Shown piece after piece: positions 1-5,615 of a stretch of DNA of 6,470 bases; position 1 is the first letter of the stretch, and each line of letters starts with the position of its first letter. This stretch comes from Planctomycetota bacterium. Lineage in GTDB: Bacteria > Planctomycetota > PUPC01 > JACPCR01. The notes below the pieces were generated by a model that was not told the origin of the DNA, searched no databases, and saw only the letters and a program-made list of their open reading frames with translations. The stretch lies in the NCBI GenBank assembly GCA_030740295.1, contig JASLXP010000158.1, positions 1-6,470 on the forward strand. Reading direction: 5' to 3'. A program made the position numbers and the translations under genes.

Positions 1-104
1 TTGGCAATTGGTGTAGTATCGGGGAGTGGGCATTTGAAGATCTGAATGAACCACAGAACACAGGAATCAAGCATCCCGGATCAGTTGTGGTTGGACAATC
101 ATGA
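1..104 (+). CDS. Possible C-terminal tail of an upstream gene (partial, unidentified)
   Basis: Frame 3 is open from the window edge to a TGA at 102-104 and would encode about 33 residues ending HPGSVVVGQS. The residue mix (GEWAFEDLNEP, then HPGSVVVGQ) looks like ordinary globular protein rather than a random frame. The other two plus frames stop within about 45 bases. I do not recognise the family. If real, it is the gene just before the polysaccharide deacetylase on the same strand, 45 nt from that gene's preferred ATG, so the two could share a transcript. The evidence is only a short open frame of plausible composition, so a chance frame is not excluded. Confidence 0.4.
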   Translation, partial: GNWCSIGEWAFEDLNEPQNTGIKHPGSVVVGQS

Positions 105-149
105 TTGTTACGAGATAGATCGCTTTTGTCCCTCAATGAGATTCATCCC

Positions 150-902
150 ATGGTGAAAGAAACCGAGCTGCTGCCCATACCGAACAAACTCGTCGTGCTC
201 ACATTTGACGATGGCAATAAATCGGACCGCACGTTTGTTGCGGACCTCCTCAAGAGGCATGGTTTCGGGGGGACGTTCTACATTACGGAAGGACTGCGTT
301 TTGGGGCGAACAAAGATCACTACGTGACCTGGGAGGAGATTCGTGAACTCGATGAAATGGGTTTCGAAATAGGCAATCACACCCAACACCATCGGAACGT
401 CACAGAACTTTCACCCGAGGAGCTGACGGCCTCAGTCAGACACATCGAGAACCGTTGTGCGGAACACGGGATTTCGAAACCCGCGACATTCTGTTATCCG
501 TCCTTCCACAACAACGCTGCTGCCGTGCGGGTGATCGAGGAGATGGATTACCTATTCGCAAGGCGCGGGGTCTCCCCGGAATTCCCCGATGGCGGCGAAG
601 GGGGACGCGGGCCTGCCTACGATCCCGAAACGCATCATCCCCTCCTGGTGCCGACCACCGGCTACTCCGGTCCGGACTGGTCGTTCGATGACTTGGTGTG
701 GGCGGTCGATCAGGCCACGGAAGGAAAGATAGCCGTCCTCTGTTTTCACGGAGTCCCCGGGCTGGAGCACCCCTGGGTGACAACGGATCAGACAGACTTC
801 GAGAAGTACATGCAATACCTCGAGGACGAAGGTTGCACGGTCATCGCCATGCGGGAGCTGGTGAGTTATGTTGGGTGGTCACGGCGCTCCACCACGAAAT
901 AG
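150..902 (+). CDS. Polysaccharide deacetylase family protein (NodB homology, CE4-like)
   Basis: A predicted metal-dependent deacetylase of about 250 aa that would remove N- or O-acetyl groups from a sugar or glycan. Numbered from ATG 150, motif 1 is LTFDDG with the Asp pair at 20-21. Motif 2 is NHTQHH, giving metal-binding His 77 and His 81. A CYP segment at 115-117 sits where motif 3 usually lies, although the typical arginine there is not evident. A Trp near 177 and CFHGVPG with His 200 match the later motifs. This is a bare NodB domain with no signal peptide or membrane segment, so it is probably cytoplasmic. An in-frame TTG at 105 would add 15 residues that do not look conserved and directly abuts the preceding TGA, so I prefer ATG 150. 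Neither start has a strong ribosome binding site. The DegT-type aminotransferase follows 170 nt downstream on the same strand. The true substrate is unknown. Confidence 0.9.
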   Translation: MVKETELLPIPNKLVVLTFDDGNKSDRTFVADLLKRHGFGGTFYITEGLRFGANKDHYVTWEEIRELDEMGFEIGNHTQHHRNVTELSPEELTASVRHIENRCAEHGISKPATFCYPSFHNNAAAVRVIEEMDYLFARRGVSPEFPDGGEGGRGPAYDPETHHPLLVPTTGYSGPDWSFDDLVWAVDQATEGKIAVLCFHGVPGLEHPWVTTDQTDFEKYMQYLEDEGCTVIAMRELVSYVGWSRRSTTK

Positions 903-932
903 GGCGCCTGGGCCGCCTTGCCGCTCAGCAGT

Positions 933-955
933 CCGGCAGCAGCTTGCTGCTTCGG
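933..955. other. Small GC-rich hairpin after the deacetylase gene
   Basis: GCAGCA (936-941) and TGCTGC (945-950) pair around a GCT loop. CCG (933-935) and CGG (953-955) can extend the stem past a two-base bulge. It starts about 30 bases after the deacetylase stop codon. It has no T-tract, since CAGAAAAC follows, so it is not a standard intrinsic terminator. It could be an mRNA 3' structure or chance. I see no convincing promoter in the rest of the 170-bp gap before the aminotransferase gene. Confidence 0.25.
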
Positions 956-1072
956 CAGAAAACATGCTGCTGGAATTGGACATTCTCTGTTTGATGGCTT
1001 AAGCGCGAGCCCCTACATTGGGTTTACTGCCCTTTTGAAAAATCAGACTTCCAGGAAACAGAGGAATTCATC

Positions 1073-2356
1073 ATGTCCGCCACTGCTGTCCAAAACAAGC
1101 TTGCCCTCCTTGGAGGCGAGCCCTGTGTCACCGGTGATCACCGCGAGCTCTTTCATTGGCCGATTGTCACCCAGGAGCATGAAGACGCGGTGCTCGAAGT
1201 TCTCCGCTCCGGCAGGATGTCGGCCTGGGATATTACCCAGGAATTTGAGGCGGAGTTTGCCGATTATGTGGGCACCCGCTATGCCCTGGCATCGCCCAAT
1301 GGAACGGCCTCGCTCATTGAAGCAATGTTTGGGTGCAAGGTGGGGCGTGGCGATGAAATTATCGCGCCGAGCATGACCTTCTGGTCGACTGCGCTGCCCG
1401 CGTTCAATCTTGGGGCGACGCCCGTTTTCGCTGACATTGAGCCTGATTCACTGTGCATCGATCCCAACGATATCGAGCATCGAATTACCGAACGGACGAA
1501 AGCCATCATTCCGGTTCATTACTGCGGGCATCCGGCGGATATGGATCCGATTATGGAGATTGCCCGGCGGCACGGCGTAAAGGTGATCGAAGATGTTTCA
1601 CACGCGCAGGGAGGATTTTACAAAGGACGAAAAGTCGGAACGTTCGGTGATGTGGGGGCCATGTCCATGATGTCTGGTAAATCCTTCGCCATCGGCGAGG
1701 CCGGGATGCTTTGCACAGACGACCAGGAAATCTACGAACGCGCAGTTTCCTTTGGCCATTACGAGCAGACTGGTACCAAGCTCACCTTGCCTGACCTCAA
1801 GCCCTGGATCGGCGTGCCGGTCGGCGCGTATAAGAATCGGCTGAATCAACTGAACTCAGCCATGGGCCGGGTACAACTCAAGCTCTATCCAAACAAGATT
1901 CAGGAAATACAGGATGCGATGAATTACTTCTGGGATGAGTTGGAGGGTCTGCCCGGAATACGCGCACACCGGCCACCTGAAGACTCCGGCTCGACGATGG
2001 CCGGATGGTATGCGTCCACGGGTCTGTATGTTCCTGAAGAGCTGGGCGGGTTGCCCGTTTCGAAGTTCAGAGAGGCGGTGAGTGCAGAAGGCTCCAGATG
2101 TGGCCGAGGCTGCAACAATCCTCTGCACCTGCATCATGTGCTCAACGAAGCCGATCTTTACGGCGATGGCAAACCGACACGAATCGCCTTCGCTGACCGC
2201 GATCTACGACAACCGGCCGGCTCTCTGCCGGTCACGGAAGCCCTTCCTGAACGCTGTTACAGCGTTCCGTGGTTCAAACACGACCGGCGCGACGAAATCG
2301 ATCAGTACATCACTGCTTACAGGAAGGTGATCGAACAGGCGGATCAACTGCTCTGA
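1073..2356 (+). CDS. DegT/DnrJ/EryC1/StrS family PLP-dependent aminotransferase
   Basis: A fold-type I, pyridoxal-phosphate enzyme of 427 aa. Family members usually transfer an amino group from glutamine or glutamate to a keto sugar or keto cyclitol. Visible features are the phosphate-binding NGTAS (76-80), an aromatic motif MTFWST (101-106), VHYCGHPADMD (148-158), the ring-nitrogen aspartate in VIEDVSHAQG (Asp 174), and the Schiff-base lysine in MMSGKSFAIGEAG (Lys 203). KNRLNQLNSAMGRVQL (254-269) is the usual helix after the active site. The common GEGG after the lysine reads GEAG here. The C-terminal small domain is intact (SLPVTEALPERCYSVPWF, 384-401). GAGGA (1061-1065), 7 nt before ATG 1073, supports this start. 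Length is normal to slightly long for the family. The sialidase-like gene begins 24 nt downstream, suggesting a shared transcript. Substrate and amino donor cannot be assigned. Confidence 0.93.
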   Translation: MSATAVQNKLALLGGEPCVTGDHRELFHWPIVTQEHEDAVLEVLRSGRMSAWDITQEFEAEFADYVGTRYALASPNGTASLIEAMFGCKVGRGDEIIAPSMTFWSTALPAFNLGATPVFADIEPDSLCIDPNDIEHRITERTKAIIPVHYCGHPADMDPIMEIARRHGVKVIEDVSHAQGGFYKGRKVGTFGDVGAMSMMSGKSFAIGEAGMLCTDDQEIYERAVSFGHYEQTGTKLTLPDLKPWIGVPVGAYKNRLNQLNSAMGRVQLKLYPNKIQEIQDAMNYFWDELEGLPGIRAHRPPEDSGSTMAGWYASTGLYVPEELGGLPVSKFREAVSAEGSRCGRGCNNPLHLHHVLNEADLYGDGKPTRIAFADRDLRQPAGSLPVTEALPERCYSVPWFKHDRRDEIDQYITAYRKVIEQADQLL

Positions 2357-2380
2357 AGACGCGCTACAGGCAGCAACCCA

Positions 2381-3610
2381 ATGAAGGTCACCAGCCAGGG
2401 AGTCTCATTCCAACAGTCGGATCCCAGGTATGCCGTTTACGAAAGCGTGAGTTACGCGAGCGGCGACGGCGTGGAAATGATCCGAACGCGCTACGAAGAG
2501 CTCAAAGACGATATTTTTGACAACTACAAGATCGGGCTGTCCATGGACAACGGCCAGTCCTGGGCCGAGGCTCATGAATGGTCGGCCGGCCAGGAGGTAG
2601 AAGGGGGAACTTTTCGCAGATTGTTTCTCCAGAATTTCGTTGTCGAGCCATCGACGGGCCGCGTGCTGATCATGGGGATGGAAGGAGTGCTGGGAGCGGA
2701 TAGCTCCCTCGACGGCATGACCCAGTATTACCCGATCTATAAAGTCTCAGAGGACGGCGGCAAGAGCTGGTCGGTCGAGGAGCAGGCAATCCAGCATGGC
2801 AATGAATTCAACCGCTCACACCCCTTCAGAGATCTCTGGGTTGGGAAAAACGCGCTGATGCCTGCGAACGTGCCGATTGCTACATCTGATGGCCGGGTTC
2901 TTGTGCCCTGCAATGTGACAACGCTGGGGCCTGACGGAAAATATTTCTGTCCAGAGGGGGCACATACTTTTACCGCGGGCGCAGTGATGGCCGGTGAATG
3001 GAGCGGTCATCGACTGACTTGGGATCTGAGCGAGTGGGTTGAGCTTCCACCGGAGAAATCACTGCGTGGCGCCATCGAACCGACACTGGCCGAAATGCCC
3101 GACGGAAGGATGCTCATGGTCTTGCGCGCCAACGATGGAACGATCGAAAAAACTGGTGGCCGGAAATGGTATGCCATTTCTGATGACGGCGGTCTGAAAT
3201 GGTCATCTCCTGCATGCTGGACATATTCGGACGGCAGCCCGTTTTACTCGCCCAGCAGCATCTCGGTGTTGTGCAGGCATTCGAATGGCAGCATCTACTG
3301 GTTCGGCAATATCTGCGACGAGCCTCCTTCTGGAAACCTGCCCAGGTATCCGCTCGTCGTTGGTCGAGTGGACTCTAACAGCCTGCTTCTCGAGAGAGAT
3401 TCAGTTCTGGTTGTGGACACAAGAAAGGAGGACGACTCGGACTCGCTGCAGCTATCCAACTTCTCGATCTACGAAGACCGGGTGACGAAGGAATTCGTCC
3501 TTTACATGACACGCTGGGATGGCCGTCCGAGCGGCAAAGGACCAACCGATGCCAGTGTGCATTTCTATCGAATAGACGTGGCCACAGGCAGCCGCCAGAT
3601 TCCTTCGTAA
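2381..3610 (+). CDS. Sialidase/neuraminidase-superfamily protein with Asp-box (BNR) repeats
   Basis: A 409-aa beta-propeller protein of the sialidase superfamily. Three Asp-boxes of the form SxDxGxxW are visible: SMDNGQSW (54-61), SEDGGKSW (123-130) and SDDGGLKW (267-274). AIEPTLAEMPDGRMLMVLR (231-249) is the blade segment that in sialidases carries catalytic or substrate-contacting residues. A C-terminal LSNFSIYEDRVTKEFVLYMTR stretch (358-378) resembles the last blades of bacterial sialidase-like proteins. There is no signal peptide, which is unusual because most sialidases are exported. The classical N-terminal RIP/RLP arginine motif is not seen, so exo-sialidase activity should not be assumed; another glycosidase or a sugar-binding propeller is possible. 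It starts 24 nt after the aminotransferase stop with only a weak upstream purine signal, so translational coupling is plausible. The stop codon is TAA. Confidence 0.85.
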   Translation: MKVTSQGVSFQQSDPRYAVYESVSYASGDGVEMIRTRYEELKDDIFDNYKIGLSMDNGQSWAEAHEWSAGQEVEGGTFRRLFLQNFVVEPSTGRVLIMGMEGVLGADSSLDGMTQYYPIYKVSEDGGKSWSVEEQAIQHGNEFNRSHPFRDLWVGKNALMPANVPIATSDGRVLVPCNVTTLGPDGKYFCPEGAHTFTAGAVMAGEWSGHRLTWDLSEWVELPPEKSLRGAIEPTLAEMPDGRMLMVLRANDGTIEKTGGRKWYAISDDGGLKWSSPACWTYSDGSPFYSPSSISVLCRHSNGSIYWFGNICDEPPSGNLPRYPLVVGRVDSNSLLLERDSVLVVDTRKEDDSDSLQLSNFSIYEDRVTKEFVLYMTRWDGRPSGKGPTDASVHFYRIDVATGSRQIPS

Positions 3611-3767
3611 GAAATCCATCTGGCCATTCTTCGACCAGAACATCAGAGACGAAGGCAACGTGAGACTGACTTGTTCTTTCTCCTCAATTTTCTCTTCGTC
3701 TTAATCTCAGATTGCTCGTTCACAGAGATGGGGTGCGAACTGTTCGGGGGGCAAGAATGTCAGGTGC

Positions 3768-3813
3768 GTAGTCGCGAAGCGGCGGCATGTGATAGCCTGG
3801 GACGCAAGTCCCG
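3768..3813 (+). repeat. A+B hairpin composite, forward copy
   Basis: GTAG (3768-3771) is followed by a slightly decayed A palindrome, TCGC-GAA-GCGG (3772-3782), a short ATGTG-type linker, then ATAG and a B hairpin whose core is GGGAC-GCAA-GTCCC (3800-3813). The outer CCTG/CAGG of the B stem is interrupted on the right: GTACA separates GTCCC from CAGG. The 29 bases at 3773-3801 recur as an exact reverse complement at 4474-4502, so hairpins and linker travelled together as one unit. The GCAA loop would be a GNRA tetraloop if transcribed. Confidence 0.8.
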
Positions 3814-3925
3814 TACACAGGTTAACCGGTGAAGTTTTTTTTATGGGCAAGAAATCTTTGAAAGTGACTCCAAATCCATGATTCAACATTCAGCCGCACC
3901 AAAACTTGCAGCCTGCTCAGTAATT

Positions 3926-4034
3926 GAATAAAGAATGATGATTGCTGATTTCTGATTTTCGAAGTCAGAAATGTGCTGCTTGAAAGAATGCTTGACTTCA
4001 GAAATCAAGAATCAGCAATCATCATTCTTTATTC
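3926..4034. repeat. Large inverted repeat (42-nt arms, 25-nt loop)
   Basis: The left arm is 3926-3967 and the right arm 3993-4034, with a loop at 3968-3992. The outer 25 bases of the arms are perfectly complementary (beginning GAATAAAGAATGATGATT on the left). The inner 17 bases pair at 13 positions, and the four mismatches are two adjacent-base swaps (TC on one arm, CT on the reverse complement of the other). An AATT lies just outside each arm (3922-3925, and 4037-4040 after GG). The arms are AT-rich, unlike the GC-rich hairpins nearby. Adjacent bases 4040-4056 form a smaller hairpin (TCTGAA/TTCAGA). It may be a MITE-like element, a cruciform, or a stem-loop RNA. It has no coding capacity. 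Confidence 0.85.
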
Positions 4035-4114
4035 GGAATTCTGAAGTGGTTTCAGAGAATCAGCTGTTCTTTTTGGTTGCGGCCGAAGGCTGCGGTATGT
4101 GTTTTCCGTCTTTC

Positions 4115-4204
4115 ATGGCCGAAGGCCATACTCATCGTAGCCTGGGGTATCACCCCAGGACTTGTGATTCGCAGAAGACTTTTGGCCGAAGGCCATACTC
4201 ATCG
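4115..4204 (+). repeat. N-B-N hairpin module, forward orientation
   Basis: An N hairpin ATGGCC-GAA-GGCCAT (4115-4129) is followed by GTAG (4137-4140), a B hairpin CCTGGGGT-ATC-ACCCCAGG (4141-4159, 8-bp perfect stem), a 23-base linker, and a second N hairpin TGGCC-GAA-GGCCA (4183-4195). The two N units share a 21-bp direct repeat including their right flank TACTCATCG (4117-4137 and 4184-4204). The same module occurs inverted at 4231-4312. Confidence 0.8.
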
Positions 4205-4230
4205 AAGTGGCAACGCTGCATCATTGAATA

Positions 4231-4312
4231 TGGCCTTCGGCCAATGATCGTCGCTCACTTTCTCGATCCTGGGGCGTTGCCCCAGGCTACGGTAAAACAT
4301 GGCCTTCGGCCA
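4231..4312 (-). repeat. N-B-N hairpin module, inverted orientation
   Basis: Read on the minus strand this is the same order as 4115-4204. N hairpins lie at 4300-4312 and 4231-4243 (TGGCC-TTC-GGCCA on the plus strand). The B hairpin CCTGGGGC-GTT-GCCCCAGG (4268-4286) has CTAC at 4287-4290, that is GTAG on the minus strand, directly at its foot. Linkers match the forward module in length to within a base or so, but their sequence is largely diverged. The innermost B stem pair is C-G here and T-A in the forward module, a paired change that keeps the stem. Confidence 0.8.
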
Positions 4313-4381
4313 ATACTGAGCTACTACCCCAGAAGTGCTAAACACGTGCCAAGTACCAGGCTGAATGATTCACGCAACCAT

Positions 4382-4437
4382 AGCCGCGAAGCGGCGGCTT
4401 GTGTCCTTCGAAGCACGCCTGCCGCCGCTTCGCGGCT
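4382..4437. repeat. Two A hairpins in opposite orientation
   Basis: The 17 bases at 4382-4398 (AGCCGCGAAGCGGCGGC) are the exact reverse complement of 4421-4437. Each contains its own small palindrome, GCCGC-GAA-GCGGC (4383-4395) and GCCGC-TTC-GCGGC (4424-4436). Together they could form either two small hairpins or one larger 17-bp stem across a 22-base spacer, which itself holds CTTCGAAG. The left copy is preceded by ATAG overlapping its first base; the right copy has GTGAG in the equivalent place on the minus strand. Confidence 0.75.
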
Positions 4438-4459
4438 CACTCTCGTTTCTTTCTCAAAT

Positions 4460-4505
4460 CCTGGGGCTTGCGCCCCAGGCTATCACATGCCGCCGCTTCG
4501 CGGCT
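4460..4505 (-). repeat. B+A hairpin composite, inverted copy
   Basis: The B hairpin CCTGGGGC-TTGC-GCCCCAGG (4460-4479, perfect 8-bp stem) is followed by CTATCACATG and the A palindrome GCCGC-TTC-GCGGC (4492-4504). The 17-base A unit at 4489-4505 is identical to that at 4421-4437. Bases 4474-4502 are the exact reverse complement of 3773-3801, so this is the mirror-image partner of the composite at the left edge of the repeat region. On the minus strand the B foot reads ATAG rather than GTAG. Confidence 0.8.
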
Positions 4506-4546
4506 TTAGATTGAAGCGTTTCTGACCCCGCAAACACAACGATTAG

Positions 4547-4573
4547 GACGATGAGAAAGACGATAAGAAAGAC
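4547..4573. repeat. Short tandem repeat, 12-bp unit
   Basis: GACGATGAGAAA (4547-4558) is followed by GACGATAAGAAA (4559-4570) and a partial third unit GAC (4571-4573). The strand is strongly purine-biased. Together with 4541-4546 it begins a 15-base stretch (4541-4555) that matches the reverse complement of 3692-3706 at 13 of 15 positions. The minus-strand reading gives a false hydrophobic peptide (FLIVFLIVLIV), which can mislead gene callers. Confidence 0.7.
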
Positions 4574-4610
4574 CAAGCATGGGCGTAGCCAAACACTACC
4601 GCGCCACAAA

Positions 4611-5615
4611 TCATCGTCCTGCCTTCCTGAAACACACATCATCGATCTCAACTCCCTTATCTCTAGACGAGATAGAAAGCGCTGGTCTCGCCATCGTGGC
4701 GTGTTTCACCTCGGAATACCAGAGGCGGCGGTAGGTCTTCCAATCACCATGATTCACTTGGTGGACCTTTGACTGCGGGACACCTGTACGCAACGGCAAG
4801 GGATAAAACCGGCTGTGTGCCAGGGGATGTGCAAAGGATGTGATGTCCGCCGTGCCCCTTGCACGAAAAGTCATCTCGTACACCTCGGCCCGCTCAATTT
4901 GAATCGGGTCGGCGAGAGCGAGATAGAATTGACGGCCTTTCTCAATGTGCAGGAAATGGCCTTTTCCTGACTCATGCTGCCTTAAATCAAGAGAGGGCTT
5001 TGCATTGAGCCAGAGGTGCCAACCGTTTGGCACTCCTTCCCTTGCCCCGCTTTCAAATGCTCCGAGGCCCAGAAGATTGTCGCCAGGTTTGTCCGCAAGC
5101 TTCAGCTCTTGCACGACGGAAAGCTGCAACTCTGAAAGCTCAAACTCCAGGCCTCCTGCATCGGTCTGCCCATCCACATTCAGATTGAGAGTTGAACGTG
5201 TTGCACCATCGGGCACACAGAACCGCTGGACATACCTCTGCTTCCACGGCGCAAGAGAGCTGGTGTTCGGGCGGGGTAAGTCTTCCAGATGGAAATAAAG
5301 GTTGCGAATCTCCTTTTTCGCAGAAGGGCTCTCGAACTGCACGTAAATCCTGATCTTCGTGCCAGGCGAGCGGCGGGAGACGATGACGCACTCAACAAGT
5401 GACAGAGCCTTCAGCGGGAGCGGCTCTGTCGCCAGGGAAACTCTCTGTTTGTGCAAGACCCCAACTCTCAGTTTCTTCTCTCGAATGTGCTGACTGGCGT
5501 TTGCCGGCCATCGAATGGCGACCGTCGCAGTGCCTGTTCGACAGACCCCGAATTCCGCTTTCTCCTCGCCTGTGGCCGCCAGCATCAGCGTCAGTGCAAG
5601 TGATGTACTCATCAT
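4611..5615 (-). CDS. Probable exported protein with two beta-sandwich (carbohydrate-binding-like) regions
   Basis: A 334-aa protein of unassigned family. The N-terminus MMSTSLALTLMLAATGEEKAE has a short hydrophobic stretch (about residues 5-14) resembling a signal peptide, though it lacks a positively charged residue before it. Two regions look like jelly-roll modules. Residues 45-170 contain WKQRYVQRFCVPDGA followed by alternating beta segments ending in LEFELSELQLS. Residues 180-332 begin NLLGLGAFESG...VPNGWHLW and end WKTYRRLWYS...ALSISSRDKGVEIDDVCFR, which is the layout of CBM4/9-like galactose-binding folds. No catalytic domain is seen, so a role in binding glycans or in an outer structure is inferred only. 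The frame is open upstream to a stop at 5676-5678 but has no other usual start codon, so ATG 5615 is best (ATG 5612 is next). No strong ribosome binding site is visible. It is divergent from the 5716 gene and convergent with the sialidase-like gene. Confidence 0.75.
   Translation of the reverse strand: MMSTSLALTLMLAATGEEKAEFGVCRTGTATVAIRWPANASQHIREKKLRVGVLHKQRVSLATEPLPLKALSLVECVIVSRRSPGTKIRIYVQFESPSAKKEIRNLYFHLEDLPRPNTSSLAPWKQRYVQRFCVPDGATRSTLNLNVDGQTDAGGLEFELSELQLSVVQELKLADKPGDNLLGLGAFESGAREGVPNGWHLWLNAKPSLDLRQHESGKGHFLHIEKGRQFYLALADPIQIERAEVYEMTFRARGTADITSFAHPLAHSRFYPLPLRTGVPQSKVHQVNHGDWKTYRRLWYSEVKHATMARPALSISSRDKGVEIDDVCFRKAGR

Larger units (their letters stand above)
3611..4610. other. 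Gene-free, repeat-rich region between two convergent genes
   Basis: About 1 kb separates the stop of the plus-strand sialidase-like gene from the stop of the minus-strand exported protein. Frames crossing it read through palindromic repeats and give implausible proteins. From left to right it holds a pyrimidine-rich stretch (about 3671-3706), an A+B hairpin composite (3768-3813), a T8 run (3835-3842), a large inverted repeat (3926-4034), a degenerate N hairpin (4079-4093, GCGGCC-GAA-GGCTGC), two N-B-N modules in opposite orientation (4115-4204 and 4231-4312), a decayed B-like scrap (4321-4332, CTACTACCCCAG), two opposed A hairpins (4382-4437), a B+A composite (4460-4505), and a 12-bp tandem repeat (4547-4573). 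Many short palindromes between convergent genes resemble REP/BIME clusters of other bacteria. No intrinsic terminator with an adjacent T-tract is clear for either flanking gene. Confidence 0.8.

Noticed and set aside
918..1376. Plus-strand open frame of 152 codons overlapping the aminotransferase start
   Set aside because: Its second part lies out of frame inside the aminotransferase gene, which has clear family motifs and a good ribosome binding site.
2074..2170. Possible frameshift in the C-terminal part of the aminotransferase (SRCGRGCNNPLHLHH region)
   Set aside because: The same frame continues into well-formed C-terminal family sequence (SLPVTEALPERCYSVPWF) and ends normally, so no frameshift is needed.
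3800..3842. Intrinsic terminator formed by the GGGAC-GCAA-GTCCC hairpin and the T8 run
   Set aside because: The T8 run (3835-3842) lies about 20 bases beyond the stem base at 3813, too far for a standard terminator, and it is about 200 bases past the gene's stop.
3922..4040. AATT target-site duplication around the large inverted repeat
   Set aside because: AATT is self-complementary and one copy is offset by GG, so it is equally well explained as a continuation of the inverted repeat past a two-base bulge or as chance.
4079..4505. CRISPR array
   Set aside because: The repeats are 13-20 nt palindromes of three kinds, in both orientations and at irregular spacing. There is no constant-length spacer pattern and no cas gene.
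3971..4525. Plus-strand open frame of 184 codons through the repeat region
   Set aside because: It runs through the right arm of the large inverted repeat and nearly every hairpin repeat. Its product (such as SNPGACAPGYHMPPLRG) is simply the translation of palindromes. It has no domain and no ribosome binding site.
4454..4651. Minus-strand 65-codon frame with an apparent membrane segment (LVFLIVFLIVLIVV)
   Set aside because: The hydrophobic stretch comes from the 12-bp tandem repeat and the tail from the B+A composite. It also overlaps the 3' end of the 4611-5615 gene in another frame.
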